Assembly: GCF_002246015.1 (NCBI RefSeq)
Contig: NZ_NOLJ01000008.1
Coordinates: forward strand, 350,442-414,441
Reading direction: 5' to 3'
Source: Nostoc sp. 'Peltigera membranacea cyanobiont' 210A
Lineage (GTDB): Bacteria > Cyanobacteriota > Cyanobacteriia > Cyanobacteriales > Nostocaceae
Length of the DNA stretch: 64,000 nt
Both the position numbers and the translations under genes were made by a program. Of the stretch, positions 26,044-35,382 are shown piece after piece. Position 1 is the first letter of the stretch. Each line of letters begins with the position of its first letter. The notes below the pieces were generated by a model. That model ran no database searches. It had not been told where the DNA came from and saw only the letters and a program-made list of their open reading frames with translations.

Positions 26044-26510
26044 ACTTTAAATCCTTAACCTTGAGTTAACATTTCTGATAACACCCCGAATCAGCTTTGC
26101 GATAATTGCAAAGTTAATCAAACTTATATTTCCCTGATTACTGCTGAAAATCACAGTTATGCTGCAAAACTGCTGATGTTAGCGCATCCGATTATTTTCT
26201 CTACTGGACAATTGATACTAATTAAAATCCTCTGTTACCTATTCGCTAACCTTGTGACGTTATAATTCTTGTTTATTTAAAATATTTAAAATTATTTTGG
26301 GATACGCTCTTACCAATGGTTAATAAAGAACTTAAACCTCAGTTATAAGCAACACTAAAACTGCATCAATGGCAGTAAACGACATTCCTCCTGAAGTGAA
26401 GAGAAAGTAATTAAAAAAAGTTTTGGAAATTTGATTATGTCTCAGACTGCTGCTCACGGTTGCAGGCTACTGTTTAGAGAAGCAAAGTATTTCCTTGTAT
26501 AATCAACGAC
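26044..26510. other. Intergenic region
   Basis: About 470 bp with no supported gene between the histidine kinase gene (transcribed away) and the terminator at 26511. No clear repeats. Confidence 0.45.
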
Positions 26511-26539
26511 AAATGACTACCCTTTATGGGTAGTCATTT
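26511..26539 (-). terminator. Hairpin downstream of the 26556-27221 gene
   Basis: A perfect 12-bp stem (AAATGACTACCC / GGGTAGTCATTT) with a 5-base loop, 17 bp past the stop of the minus-strand gene. The T-tract is short, so termination efficiency is uncertain. Confidence 0.65.
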
Positions 26540-26555
26540 GATATCACTTAGCTAG

Positions 26556-27221
26556 CTAAAATGAAATTGGTACATTTTTAAATGCGGCTGTATCTGGCAC
26601 AAAAATGTCCAAATTATTGATACCATCGGGAACTCTTAGCCAGATATAAGCATCTGCGGAGGCTTGTGGACGTACCTGGAACAAAGAAACGCTTCCTGTT
26701 GAGCGATTAAGAGCAACTCCTTTGTAGGTTACGCTAGTGTCAGGATTGCGGGCTGTTGTACTAGCAACCGATATAATATCGCTACCAACAACTCCGTCTG
26801 TGGCAAGGCGACGAATCCGCATTTGCAGATTTACCACATCACGGTTTCCAGTTTCTGGATCTTTAATTCGTTTTGCTGAAAGTAACTCAACTTCTGCCTT
26901 TTTGCCAAAAGCAGGCTGCACAAATTGACCAGGGCTAATTGCTGAAGTTGTAGCACTCGCTGGAGATGGTGATACTGTTGCTTGTGGAGAAATTGTAGCT
27001 GTAGGACTTGGGACTTGAGTAGGAATGGTACTACTGGCTGTACTAGTAGCATTTAGTGTCTGCCGCAACGTAAAAACTTCATAAGCTACATAGCCGCTAC
27101 ATCCCAAAGCCAAAGTAGAGAGTAATACAGCTACACCAGATAAAAATGTACTCACACCATTGCCTCGATTTCGTATTTCTGTATATGCAGGTTGACTTGG
27201 GTTTCTATTTTGTAGTCCCAT
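26556..27221 (-). CDS. Membrane-anchored hypothetical protein
   Basis: A 221-residue protein with one transmembrane segment near residues 25-48 (FLSGVAVLLSTLALGCSGYV), then a low-complexity Ser/Thr/Pro/Ala linker (SSTIPTQVPSPTATISPQAT) and a folded C-terminal domain with VELLSAKRIKDPETGNRDVV and YIWLRVPDGINNLDIFVPDT. The domain has the feel of beta-sandwich DUF4352-like modules, but I cannot confirm this. It is probably exposed outside the cytoplasmic membrane. Confidence 0.7.
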   Translation of the reverse strand: MGLQNRNPSQPAYTEIRNRGNGVSTFLSGVAVLLSTLALGCSGYVAYEVFTLRQTLNATSTASSTIPTQVPSPTATISPQATVSPSPASATTSAISPGQFVQPAFGKKAEVELLSAKRIKDPETGNRDVVNLQMRIRRLATDGVVGSDIISVASTTARNPDTSVTYKGVALNRSTGSVSLFQVRPQASADAYIWLRVPDGINNLDIFVPDTAAFKNVPISF

Positions 27222-27389
27222 AAATTATGTTTGTGCGTAGGCGCAGCCCGTCGTAGACATCGCCTATGTATGAAATATGTGAACATCTTCCCTATACTAA
27301 TTAAGTAACTTTACTGAGCCAATTCTTCTCTCTCCGGAAAGAAGTTGTTCGCAAGGTAAAAATATCTGTCTTTGGGATAAGGAAAATTG

Positions 27390-28862
27390 GTGAGACTTAA
27401 GATTTTAAATCAACCACTAGGTGTTTTGTTAATATTTTTGACTAGCCAGATAGGATTTACTTCTAGAGTTGCAAAAGCACAAACCCCAGTTGCACCAACA
27501 ACTACCACAAAATCAATTTGCTCTAGCCAACTGGGAACAGCGATAGATGCTGTAATCAATCGTCCCTTATTTAGTCGAGGGCGCTGGGGAATTTTGATAC
27601 AACCTCTGTCAACGGGGCCAACTCTTTACAGTCGAGATGCTCAAAAATATTTTACTCCTGCGTCTAACCTCAAATTGCTGACAACAGCAGCAGCGTTGCA
27701 GGAATTGGGCGCTAATTTTCGGATTCGCACCTCTATTTATCAGAATGGCAATGGTGTTTTACGTGTTGTCGGCAGGGGAGATCCTAGCTTAAGCGATACT
27801 GAACTGCAAAAATTGGCACAGCAGTTAAAACAGAAAGGTATTAATCAAATTCAGCAGTTGAGTGCTGATGATAGTTATATTCAAGGTGATATTGTTAACC
27901 CCACCTGGCAATGGGAAGATGTGCAGTCAAGTGATGGCGTACCAGTCAGCAGCTTTATTCTGAATAAAAATATTTTTAGCTTTAAACTTGTACCACAGGC
28001 TGTAGGCAAATCTTTGCAAGTGCTGTGGATTGATCCTAGTGAAGCAAAACAGTGGCGGATAATTAATCAGTCAATAACCGTCCCTCAAAATCAACCGAGC
28101 TACGTCAATGTCACCCGCGAATTATCAGGAACAGTATTACGAATTCAAGGACAACTGGCAACCAATTCTGAAGAATCTTTAATAGATTTGCCTGTAGTTG
28201 ACCCTAATTATTACTTCTTACGACGTTTCCGTACTGCTTTAGCAACAAAAAAAATTACTTTGGGACAGACATTAGTAGTAAATGGTGGTGTGAATCAACA
28301 GGAAATAGCATTTGTAGAGTCGCCACCTTTAGCTGAATTATTAGCAGAAACTAATTTAAATAGTAATAATCTTTATGCTGAAGCATTGCTGAGAGCATTA
28401 GCTGTGAAAAAGACCAGACTGAAAAATCAGACTAGTGCTGATGTCGGTTTAGAAGTTGTCAAAGCAAGTTTAACTAAATTGGGGGTCGATCCAGCTAATT
28501 ACATTTTGGTCGATGGTTCAGGTTTATCACGTCGTGACTTAGTGACACCAGAAGCTTTTGTCCAAACTCTGCGGGGAATGGCAAAAACCCCAACTGCATA
28601 TATATATCGCGCATCTTTACCCGTGGCTGGTAAAAGTGGAACTCTGAAAGGCCGCTTTCAAAATACACCTGCTGAGGGCATTGTGCAAGCAAAAACAGGT
28701 ACGTTAACGGGTGTAGTTTCTCTATCTGGATATATGAATGCGCCGAAATATGAGCCGCTAGTTTTTAGTATTATCGTCAATCAGTCGAATCAATCTGCAA
28801 CAGTTGTACGACAGGCAATTGATGAGGTTGTTGTGTTGTTGACACAGTTGCAGCATTGTTAA
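27390..28862 (+). CDS. dacB: D-alanyl-D-alanine carboxypeptidase/endopeptidase (PBP4, S13)
   Basis: A 490-residue exported penicillin-binding protein of family S13. It has a signal peptide (LGVLLIFLTSQIGFTSRVAKA), the SxxK nucleophile in TPASNLKLLTTAAALQE, the SxN motif in NLNSNNLYAEALL and the KTG-type motif in VAGKSGTLKGRFQ. It trims or cleaves cross-links in peptidoglycan in the periplasm. GTG 27390 is preferred because AAGGA lies 7 bases upstream; a TTG at 27387 is adjacent. It is followed after 29 bp by ldcA, another peptidoglycan peptidase, so the two probably form an operon for wall recycling. Confidence 0.93.
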   Translation: MRLKILNQPLGVLLIFLTSQIGFTSRVAKAQTPVAPTTTTKSICSSQLGTAIDAVINRPLFSRGRWGILIQPLSTGPTLYSRDAQKYFTPASNLKLLTTAAALQELGANFRIRTSIYQNGNGVLRVVGRGDPSLSDTELQKLAQQLKQKGINQIQQLSADDSYIQGDIVNPTWQWEDVQSSDGVPVSSFILNKNIFSFKLVPQAVGKSLQVLWIDPSEAKQWRIINQSITVPQNQPSYVNVTRELSGTVLRIQGQLATNSEESLIDLPVVDPNYYFLRRFRTALATKKITLGQTLVVNGGVNQQEIAFVESPPLAELLAETNLNSNNLYAEALLRALAVKKTRLKNQTSADVGLEVVKASLTKLGVDPANYILVDGSGLSRRDLVTPEAFVQTLRGMAKTPTAYIYRASLPVAGKSGTLKGRFQNTPAEGIVQAKTGTLTGVVSLSGYMNAPKYEPLVFSIIVNQSNQSATVVRQAIDEVVVLLTQLQHC

Positions 28863-28891
28863 TATTATACTTTTGACTCATAACTTTTTTC

Positions 28892-29800
28892 ATGCCATCC
28901 AAAATCTTACCACCGCCCCTAAAACCTGGAGACTTACTACGAGTAATTGCCCCTAGTGGCGCTTTGCGAGAATTTGAGGAATTTAAACAGAGTCTAGAAA
29001 TTTGGCGATCGCGTGGCTACAAACTAGAAATCAGTCCCCAGATAGATGACAAATGGGGTTATCTAGCAGGAACAGATGAAACCCGTCGTCAACAGCTAGC
29101 AGCAGCATGGCAAGATCCTGATTGTCGTGGTATTCTCTGTGCCAGAGGTGGTTTTGGCAGCACCCGCATCTTAGAAAATTGGAATTGGCCAACCTCAGGG
29201 CTTCCCAAGTGGCTTATAGGCTTTTCTGATATCACAGCTTTATTATGGAGTCTTTATACAGCAGGAATTTCCGGCGTTCACGGCCCTGTAATGACAACTT
29301 TGGCAGATGAGTCAGATTGGTCAATTAAGCGATTATTTGATTGGGTAGAAGGTAGTTCTTTCACACCTCTCAAAGGTTGCGGTTGGGGTGGTGGTGTGGT
29401 TACTGGTACTTTATTACCAGGTAATCTGACGGTGGCTACTCACCTTTTGGGTACACCAATCTTGCCACATCTAGATGGTGTAATTCTGGCCTTCGAGGAT
29501 GTTACCGAAGCACCTTATCGGATTGACAGGATGCTGACGCAGTGGCGTTTGAGTGGTGCTTTGTCTCAAGTCTGCGGTATTGCGTTGGGGGGTTTTACTC
29601 GTTGTGAAGCGCCACCAACTATATCTAGTTTTAGTGTAGAAGAAGTATTGCGCGATCGCTTAGGCGATTTGGGGATTCCCATTGTCTCCGATTTACCTTT
29701 TGGCCATGATAGTCCCAATGCAGCCTTACCAGTGGGTGTAGAGGTAACTTTAGATGGAGATGCAGGAATATTAGCGATCGCGCATCCCCATCTAAGTTAA
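28892..29800 (+). CDS. ldcA: LD-carboxypeptidase (S66)
   Basis: A 302-residue cytoplasmic enzyme of the muramoyltetrapeptide carboxypeptidase family that removes the terminal D-Ala from recycled murein tetrapeptides. Visible motifs are LCARGGFGSTRILENW, the nucleophile elbow IGFSDITALLWSLY, the Glu region AFEDVTEAPYRIDRML and the C-terminal His in LPFGHDSPNAALPVG. It has normal length and no signal peptide. It lies directly downstream of dacB, which makes joint peptidoglycan turnover likely. Confidence 0.93.
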   Translation: MPSKILPPPLKPGDLLRVIAPSGALREFEEFKQSLEIWRSRGYKLEISPQIDDKWGYLAGTDETRRQQLAAAWQDPDCRGILCARGGFGSTRILENWNWPTSGLPKWLIGFSDITALLWSLYTAGISGVHGPVMTTLADESDWSIKRLFDWVEGSSFTPLKGCGWGGGVVTGTLLPGNLTVATHLLGTPILPHLDGVILAFEDVTEAPYRIDRMLTQWRLSGALSQVCGIALGGFTRCEAPPTISSFSVEEVLRDRLGDLGIPIVSDLPFGHDSPNAALPVGVEVTLDGDAGILAIAHPHLS

Positions 29801-29826
29801 AATCAGATCCGCTTCTAGTTAAACAG

Positions 29827-30285
29827 TCATAATCCACTCACAGAATAATGTTCTAAATGCTTTGGTAAATTCCAATTAATTTTCGGATCTGGCTGATGTT
29901 TTACTGGTTCAACATTTCCTCGCCAAGCAGCACCCATAATTTGCATAGTTTGGTAAATGATTGTATTCCAACCTTTTTCCTTTAAGTAGTCTAAACCTTG
30001 TGCTACATCAGGAGAAGTTAAATCATGGAACAAAATTAAAGCATCGTCCTCTGCCAATGGTTCACAAACAATCGTATCATTGAGCGGAGCAGGCGCTTCA
30101 TGATCGCCATCAATGAAAATCAATGACCACTTGTGTTGTAATTCTTTAGCTAACTCTTCTACTCTTTGTGGGCTATAACCAGCTACTAAAGTTAATACTA
30201 AGACAAACTCGAATATCCAAATAAAGGTAATCGCCTCTAGTGTGGTACTGCGGCAATTAGAGCAGAGCATCGATTCAGGAATCAA
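29827..30285 (-). pseudogene. Methyltransferase, 5'-truncated (Methyltransf_24-like)
   Basis: The C-terminal 110 residues look like the end of a class I SAM-dependent methyltransferase: LAKELQHKWSLIFIDGDHEA, then LAEDDALILFHDLTSPDVAQ, GLDYLKEKGWNTIIYQTMQI and WNLPKHLEHYSVSGL. The SAM-binding glycine-rich motif that should come earlier is missing, and the first 35 residues (MIPESMLCSNCRSTTLEAIT...) look non-homologous and hydrophobic. So the gene has probably lost its 5' half. It is convergent with ldcA. Confidence 0.6.
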
Positions 30286-30502
30286 AAACCTAACCCTCCA
30301 GACTCCTTACTTACCAGAGAAGTAGAGCAACACTTGCCTCTTGCAACCGGGGAAGGGTTGGAAAAGAGGATCTTCCAGGAACGCTAAATTGTTATTTTCA
30401 GCCAAGCTTAAAATAAATGCGATGCCATTATAAATAAAATCGAAAATAGCTTATAATACCCAAGTCATCCTCCTGATTATAAAACTTTGAGTTATTAATT
30501 AT

Positions 30503-31609
30503 ATGCCAAAACAATATGTACCTAATGCCTTTTTAAAAGTTGAAGATTCACAGTTATATGCAATTTTTGCTTGGAGTCAGCGAACCGCAGAAATTATTCC
30601 ATCAAAATCATGGTTGACAATCCTGGAAATATTTATTCACGAACATTCATTAGAGACAGCTTACCAAATATTTCAAAAAATTAAATTAGAACCTATACCA
30701 GAGAAAGTTATTCAGGAGATCAAAAAATATGAGCAGCTTCTTCAAAACGCCCTAGTTTTTTTAGCAGATAGTAGCCTGACAATTTTTGGTAAAGGCTTTC
30801 GGAGTTTTATCGAAAAAGAAATGCAATATGAACTTGGTTTATTAAGTAGAGAAACTTACCAAGTATTGCCACAATTATTTTCCCAATATCAATTAGAAGA
30901 TGACCTAGAATCTATTGAGAATATAGAAGACTTTCGTAAATTAGTAGAACATCTAGAAAGTCTTGGTTTACTATCCCCTGCTACAGGTTCGATAGATTGG
31001 GGTGATTTGAAAAAAACAGTTCCCATTTGTCAAGCATTTGGATTGACAAGAGGTACACCCGTCGATAGATACTACCTCAGCAAATTTCTGAAAGAAATTC
31101 AAACCCAAATTGGTGGCAATATCTTAGAAATAGGAGGAACACCAAAAGACAAAGATTTTTATCAAATTAATCCAGGCGCATCATATCAGATTCTCAACTT
31201 AGAAGCAGGCCCAGGAGTAGATATAGTTGGGGATGCTCACGATGTATCCGTTATTAAACCAGAATCTTTTGATTCAGTGATCATTTTTAACGTCTTAGAA
31301 CATTGTTACGCCCCCTGGATAGTGGTGGAAAATATCCACACTTGGTTAAAACCTGGTGGAAAATGTTTTGCAATGGTACCAAGTGCGATTAGAGTTCATG
31401 CTACTCCCGTTGACTATTGGCGACCTTTACCTGATGCTTTCGCCTGGATGTTTAGAAACTTCTCACAACAGAAGTTGTATGTCTATGGCAACCCTACCAG
31501 TGTCATAGCTAGTTATCATGGAATAGCTGTAGAAGAACTAACATCTGAAGAACTAGATGCTTACCATCCAGATTATCCCGTCGCAACTTGTATTTTGGCT
31601 GAAAAGTAA
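30503..31609 (+). CDS. Class I SAM-dependent methyltransferase
   Basis: A 368-residue protein. The N-terminal half is helical and unassigned (LETAYQIFQKIKLEPIPEKV). The C-terminal half, from about residue 210, is a methyltransferase: motif I GGNILEIGGTPKDKDFYQIN, motif II-like ILNLEAGPGVDIVGDAHDVS and motif IV ESFDSVIIFNVLEHCYAPWI, then ENIHTWLKPGGKCFAMVPSA. This type often modifies sugars or lipids in surface polysaccharide clusters, and glycosyltransferase sequence follows downstream. The substrate is unknown. Confidence 0.85.
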   Translation: MPKQYVPNAFLKVEDSQLYAIFAWSQRTAEIIPSKSWLTILEIFIHEHSLETAYQIFQKIKLEPIPEKVIQEIKKYEQLLQNALVFLADSSLTIFGKGFRSFIEKEMQYELGLLSRETYQVLPQLFSQYQLEDDLESIENIEDFRKLVEHLESLGLLSPATGSIDWGDLKKTVPICQAFGLTRGTPVDRYYLSKFLKEIQTQIGGNILEIGGTPKDKDFYQINPGASYQILNLEAGPGVDIVGDAHDVSVIKPESFDSVIIFNVLEHCYAPWIVVENIHTWLKPGGKCFAMVPSAIRVHATPVDYWRPLPDAFAWMFRNFSQQKLYVYGNPTSVIASYHGIAVEELTSEELDAYHPDYPVATCILAEK

Positions 31610-31640
31610 ATCTAAAAGTGTGAGGAGAAATTAAATTATT

Positions 31641-31811
31641 TATGAAAATTGCTCTCACAAAATTGTTACCGATACAATTAGCGAGATGATTGATAAAAAC
31701 CAATATTATCGTCCACAAATTTTAGAAGATGTTCGAGAAAACTTTGATTTTAGCCGGATAATTTATCATTATAATGATATCATGCACGATTTTATGAACT
31801 TACACAGTTAA
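31641..31811 (+). pseudogene. Glycosyltransferase C-terminal remnant
   Basis: An open stretch without a start codon reads YENCSHKIVTDTISEMIDKN, then QYYRPQILEDVRENFDFSRI and a tail to a TAA at 31809-31811. Helices of this kind (EMI...YYRPQILE.VRE.FDF) end many GT1/GT4-type glycosyltransferases. A TAA precedes it in frame. It is probably the tail of a deleted glycosyltransferase between the methyltransferase and GT2 genes. Confidence 0.45.
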
Positions 31812-31941
31812 GGAGTAATTTTTCAGAGTGTTAATAACTTGGTTCTGTTCAACACAGCTTTATACTTTACTCCTCAATAATTAAAAATCCCTCTTTTGTT
31901 AGTGGGATTATTGTGCGAACAATTACGATGATGATTTAAAA

Positions 31942-32595
31942 ATGGAAACTGTAGTTTTTGATTTCAATCATGAAGTGTCAATTATCCTCTGTACCTATAA
32001 TCGGGCAAAATATCTAAACAATTGTATTGATAGTGTTATTGCTCAAAGTTTTAAAGATTGGGAACTGATTATAGTTGATGATGGCAGCCAAGATAATACT
32101 TTTGAAATTGTCAATTCTTATATTAAAAAATTTCAAAATATCCGGTATTTGAAACATCAAAATAGGAAGCTGTGGTATGCTAAAAATGTTGGAATACAGG
32201 CATCTTTCGGCAAATATCTAACATTCTTAGATAGCGATGATGCGTACAAAGTAAATCATCTGGATGCGCGAATTGAATATATGAGAGCTAATCCAGAAAT
32301 TGATTTGATTGAAGGTGGATTCGCCACAGAAGAAGAGGTTTGGGTTGCAGATTATTTTCAAGCAGGTCAAAAAATTAATCTCCGAGAATGTGTTTTAGGC
32401 CCAACATTTTTTGGAAAGAGACAGGTATTTTTTGAGGTGAAAGGATTTAATAATATTGCATACGGAGAGGATACAGACTTTTGGTATCGGGCGGCAAAAA
32501 TATTCAGAACTGAAAAAGTAACCGAACCCCAAACTTATATTTACACAAGAGCAGAAACTAGTATTACCAAAAGTGTTTTGGAGAATATTTCTTAA
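31942..32595 (+). CDS. Family 2 glycosyltransferase
   Basis: A 217-residue GT-A glycosyltransferase: VSIILCTYNRAKYLNNCIDS at the N-terminus, the nucleotide-sugar binding DDGS in LIIVDDGSQDNTFE, the metal-binding DxD-type motif in YLTFLDSDDAYKVNHLDARI, and a C-terminal GEDTDFWYRAAK typical of GT2 acceptor loops. No membrane segment. It is at the short end for the family but carries all core motifs. It probably adds a sugar to a surface glycan; donor and acceptor are unknown. Confidence 0.9.
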   Translation: METVVFDFNHEVSIILCTYNRAKYLNNCIDSVIAQSFKDWELIIVDDGSQDNTFEIVNSYIKKFQNIRYLKHQNRKLWYAKNVGIQASFGKYLTFLDSDDAYKVNHLDARIEYMRANPEIDLIEGGFATEEEVWVADYFQAGQKINLRECVLGPTFFGKRQVFFEVKGFNNIAYGEDTDFWYRAAKIFRTEKVTEPQTYIYTRAETSITKSVLENIS

Positions 32596-32613
32596 TCTGA
32601 TTAACTACCTGGC

Positions 32614-33933
32614 ATGAAGATTATCCTTTTTCTATCTAAAATAAGCCATTATTCTCGCCGAGTCATCGCTTCTGTTTGGCAGATGTTACTTCTAGGGATT
32701 GTTCTAAGTTCGTTCCTAATATTTTTATCTGGTTGTCAGGGACTGGTACAGAAGGATGATGGAGTAATTCATTTAACCCTATGGCAAGCAATCAATCCCC
32801 CTGCTAATCGGGATGTGTTTGAAAAACTGGTAGATAAATTTAATCAGACTCATACTGATGTGCAGGTAGAATCTGTCTTTTTAGCTCAACCACACTTGCC
32901 AAAAATATTAACAGCTGTTGTGGGTAATGTGCCTCCAGATATCTTGGCATTCTATCCGCAAATTACAGGTCAGTTAGCAGATTTAAGGGCAATTATACCT
33001 TTAGAAGATTGGTTGAAAAAATTGCCCCTAAAGTCAGAAATCACCCCTAACCTACTTGAAGAATTGCAATTAGATAGTCATCTTTGGTCAGCGCCATTAT
33101 ATACAAGTAACATCGGTATTTTTTACAGACCTAAGCTTTTTGAAGCTGCGGGAATTACACAAACGCCCAAGACTTGGGAAGAATTGAGGGAAGTTGCCAA
33201 AAAATTAACCATAGACCGCAATGGCGACAACCGACCAGAACAGTACGGAATTCTACTGCCTTTAGGGAAGGGAGAATGGACTGTTTTTAGCTGGTTTCCT
33301 TTTTTATTGAGCGCTAGCGGAGAAGTACTGACAAATAATCGACCGAATTTAACGAATGCTGGAGCGCTGAAAGCTTTACAATTCTGGCAGCAGCTGTTGA
33401 AAGATGGTTCAGCAATGCTTTCTTCTCCAGAACGGGGTTATGAAGAGGATGCCTTTATAGCGGGTCGCGTTGCTATGCAAATTACGGGACCTTGGACTTA
33501 TATCACGAAATCTAACGTTGATTACGACGCATTTCCCATACCTACAAATGTTGGTCAAGCTACGGTGACAGGTGGCGGAAATCTGTATGTGATGAAGACT
33601 ACACCAGCCAGAGAGCAAGCTGCACTCAAGTTTTTAGAATATGTTTTGAGTGAAGAATTCCAAAAAGAATGGAGTATCGGTACCGGTTTTTTACCAGTTA
33701 ATCTTAAAGCTGCACAAAGTGAAGCTTATCAGCAATTCCTCAACCAGAAATCTTGGTTAAAAGTGTTTATGGAACAAATTCCTCTGGCTGGCGCTCGACC
33801 GATTATTGCCGGATATAGCCGTCTTTCTGACAGTCTTGGTCGAGCTATCGAGGCTACATTGCTGGGTGAATCTCCCGACAAAGCTCTCAAAATAGCACAA
33901 GAGCGTTTAGAAACTATTTGGGATAACAATTAA
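32614..33933 (+). CDS. ABC transporter sugar-binding lipoprotein
   Basis: A 439-residue extracellular solute-binding protein of family 1. The N-terminus has a hydrophobic signal and lipobox (SSFLIFLSGCQGLVQ), so the mature protein should be lipid-anchored at the Cys. The fold is recognisable from LWQAINPPANRDVFEKLVDK, VPPDILAFYPQITGQLADLR and AFIAGRVAMQITGPWTYITK. It should capture a sugar for an ABC importer, but no permease or ATPase gene adjoins. It follows the GT2 gene by 18 bp on the same strand. Confidence 0.9.
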   Translation: MKIILFLSKISHYSRRVIASVWQMLLLGIVLSSFLIFLSGCQGLVQKDDGVIHLTLWQAINPPANRDVFEKLVDKFNQTHTDVQVESVFLAQPHLPKILTAVVGNVPPDILAFYPQITGQLADLRAIIPLEDWLKKLPLKSEITPNLLEELQLDSHLWSAPLYTSNIGIFYRPKLFEAAGITQTPKTWEELREVAKKLTIDRNGDNRPEQYGILLPLGKGEWTVFSWFPFLLSASGEVLTNNRPNLTNAGALKALQFWQQLLKDGSAMLSSPERGYEEDAFIAGRVAMQITGPWTYITKSNVDYDAFPIPTNVGQATVTGGGNLYVMKTTPAREQAALKFLEYVLSEEFQKEWSIGTGFLPVNLKAAQSEAYQQFLNQKSWLKVFMEQIPLAGARPIIAGYSRLSDSLGRAIEATLLGESPDKALKIAQERLETIWDNN

Positions 33934-33987
33934 ATGGGACTGGGTAACTTGTGGTATCCTTTGAGGTGCAGTGGCTTGAGTATATAA

Positions 33988-34611
33988 TTAACTATTAGTA
34001 TTGGTAAGAATTCCTACAAGCACTCGCACTAATTCTTCCAAACCTTCTGGAACGCGATAAAGTTTAATATCTTGCATGACCCGTTTATCTTGCCGATAAA
34101 ATATTCCAAATCGCCAATCTTCTCCATTTGTTACAGCACCGTACAAAGTTGGTGTTTGCGAATCTGTCCATTGGTCGAGTGCTATCAATTCAATTGCAAG
34201 TTGAGTGAATCCCCGGCTTAAATCAGATTGCTTGGCTTCGACTACTAACAAGGAATTGGAAGATGAAATATAGTAATCAAAACTTCCTTTGAGTTGTTCG
34301 CTAACATTAATGGGGTACTCAATGTTTAGTTGAGTTTGCGTTTGGTCGCAAATTTCCAACAAAATAGGAGCAATTAAAACTTCACGTTTTGCAGCTTCAC
34401 TGATAGGATTTACGCGCATGATATTACGCCGTAAATAACGCTGTAAAAATTCTAAATAGTCAATTACACCTGAATATTGTGGTAGTTGTAGCAATGCGCG
34501 CTCGTAACTACATCCCAGTTCTGCCAAGATATCTGCTGGAGCATAAGGTAATTCAAAATACTTACTAAATGTATAACTTTGACCGGGTTGGAGAATGCGC
34601 GGGCGAGTCAT
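33988..34611 (-). CDS. PD-(D/E)XK-like hypothetical protein
   Basis: A protein of about 207 residues. I start at ATG 34611 (MTRPRILQPGQSYTFSKYFE); the frame from 34641 adds ten hydrophobic residues that look non-conserved. The core has AAKREVLIAPILLEICDQTQ, then KGSFDYYISSSNSLLVVEAK, a D...ExK arrangement typical of PD-(D/E)XK nucleases, and LYGAVTNGEDWRFGIFY. The same order of motifs appears in the frameshifted gene at 9309-9919, so they are distant paralogues. No biochemical role is known to me. Confidence 0.7.
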   Translation of the reverse strand: MTRPRILQPGQSYTFSKYFELPYAPADILAELGCSYERALLQLPQYSGVIDYLEFLQRYLRRNIMRVNPISEAAKREVLIAPILLEICDQTQTQLNIEYPINVSEQLKGSFDYYISSSNSLLVVEAKQSDLSRGFTQLAIELIALDQWTDSQTPTLYGAVTNGEDWRFGIFYRQDKRVMQDIKLYRVPEGLEELVRVLVGILTNTNS

Positions 34612-34644
34612 AAATATTAAGGTTATAGAATATATCGACAAAAG

Positions 34645-35382
34645 TCAGGTAGAAATTTCAGTTTTGGGATGTAAATTTCTTTTTAATGTACACAAACCAA
34701 TTGCTGGTATGGCTCCTAAAATCGCTGCTGTAAGTGCTTGTCCACTCCAATATAGTATGGGAGTACGGTAGGTTTCTGGAATCAAATTTTGCATAATAAA
34801 AAGCAACCAAACCAAAATAGCGATCCAGAAGAAAGAGATTGAGGGTACAAAATTCCACCACCAAATACCTGCTGTATATCGCCTCAACACCAGCCATTGG
34901 CAAATCCCTAGCCAAATTCCAGAAATTATATATGCGATCGCAGACAAAAATCCCAAAATAAAAGTATCTTCAGAAGATGATGAGGCAATGGTTGAAATGT
35001 AGTTAATCCAGGCTGTAGAAACGCCGTTGGCAATCAGCCAACCAACGCTAGTAGCAAATAGCCACTGCCAACCTGGTAAATACCGATAAAGGGCAAGGCT
35101 CTGGTCAGCAGCAAAAATTATGGCAAATATAACATTACTGAGACTTCTCACCAAAATGCTCAATGTTTGTGGTTGGATAGCAACGCTAGGTGAGAGACTT
35201 TGGAGAATAATTTTCTCTAAGGCGATACTGGCAACACCACCGACAACCCATCCGATGAGCGTCATTAAGGTAAACTGAATAAAGAACCTCTGTCGCTGCG
35301 ATCGCGGAATCAAAAACTTTCCTGGATGAGGCTCGTTATTAGTAGATGCAACACGATCGGGACTGTTAGAGTCAGTTTGCAT
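34645..35382 (-). CDS. Integral membrane protein, function unknown
   Basis: A 245-residue protein with a polar N-terminus (MQTDSNSPDRVASTNNEPHP) and about six hydrophobic segments, including FIQFTLMTLIGWVVGGVASI, WLFATSVGWLIANGV, FILGFLSAIAYIISGIWLGI, FFWIAILVWLLFIMQ and the C-terminal ALTAAILGAIPAIGLC. The type is common in cyanobacteria and unassigned. It ends 3-33 bp before the PD-(D/E)XK-like gene, on the same strand. Confidence 0.75.
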   Translation of the reverse strand: MQTDSNSPDRVASTNNEPHPGKFLIPRSQRQRFFIQFTLMTLIGWVVGGVASIALEKIILQSLSPSVAIQPQTLSILVRSLSNVIFAIIFAADQSLALYRYLPGWQWLFATSVGWLIANGVSTAWINYISTIASSSSEDTFILGFLSAIAYIISGIWLGICQWLVLRRYTAGIWWWNFVPSISFFWIAILVWLLFIMQNLIPETYRTPILYWSGQALTAAILGAIPAIGLCTLKRNLHPKTEIST

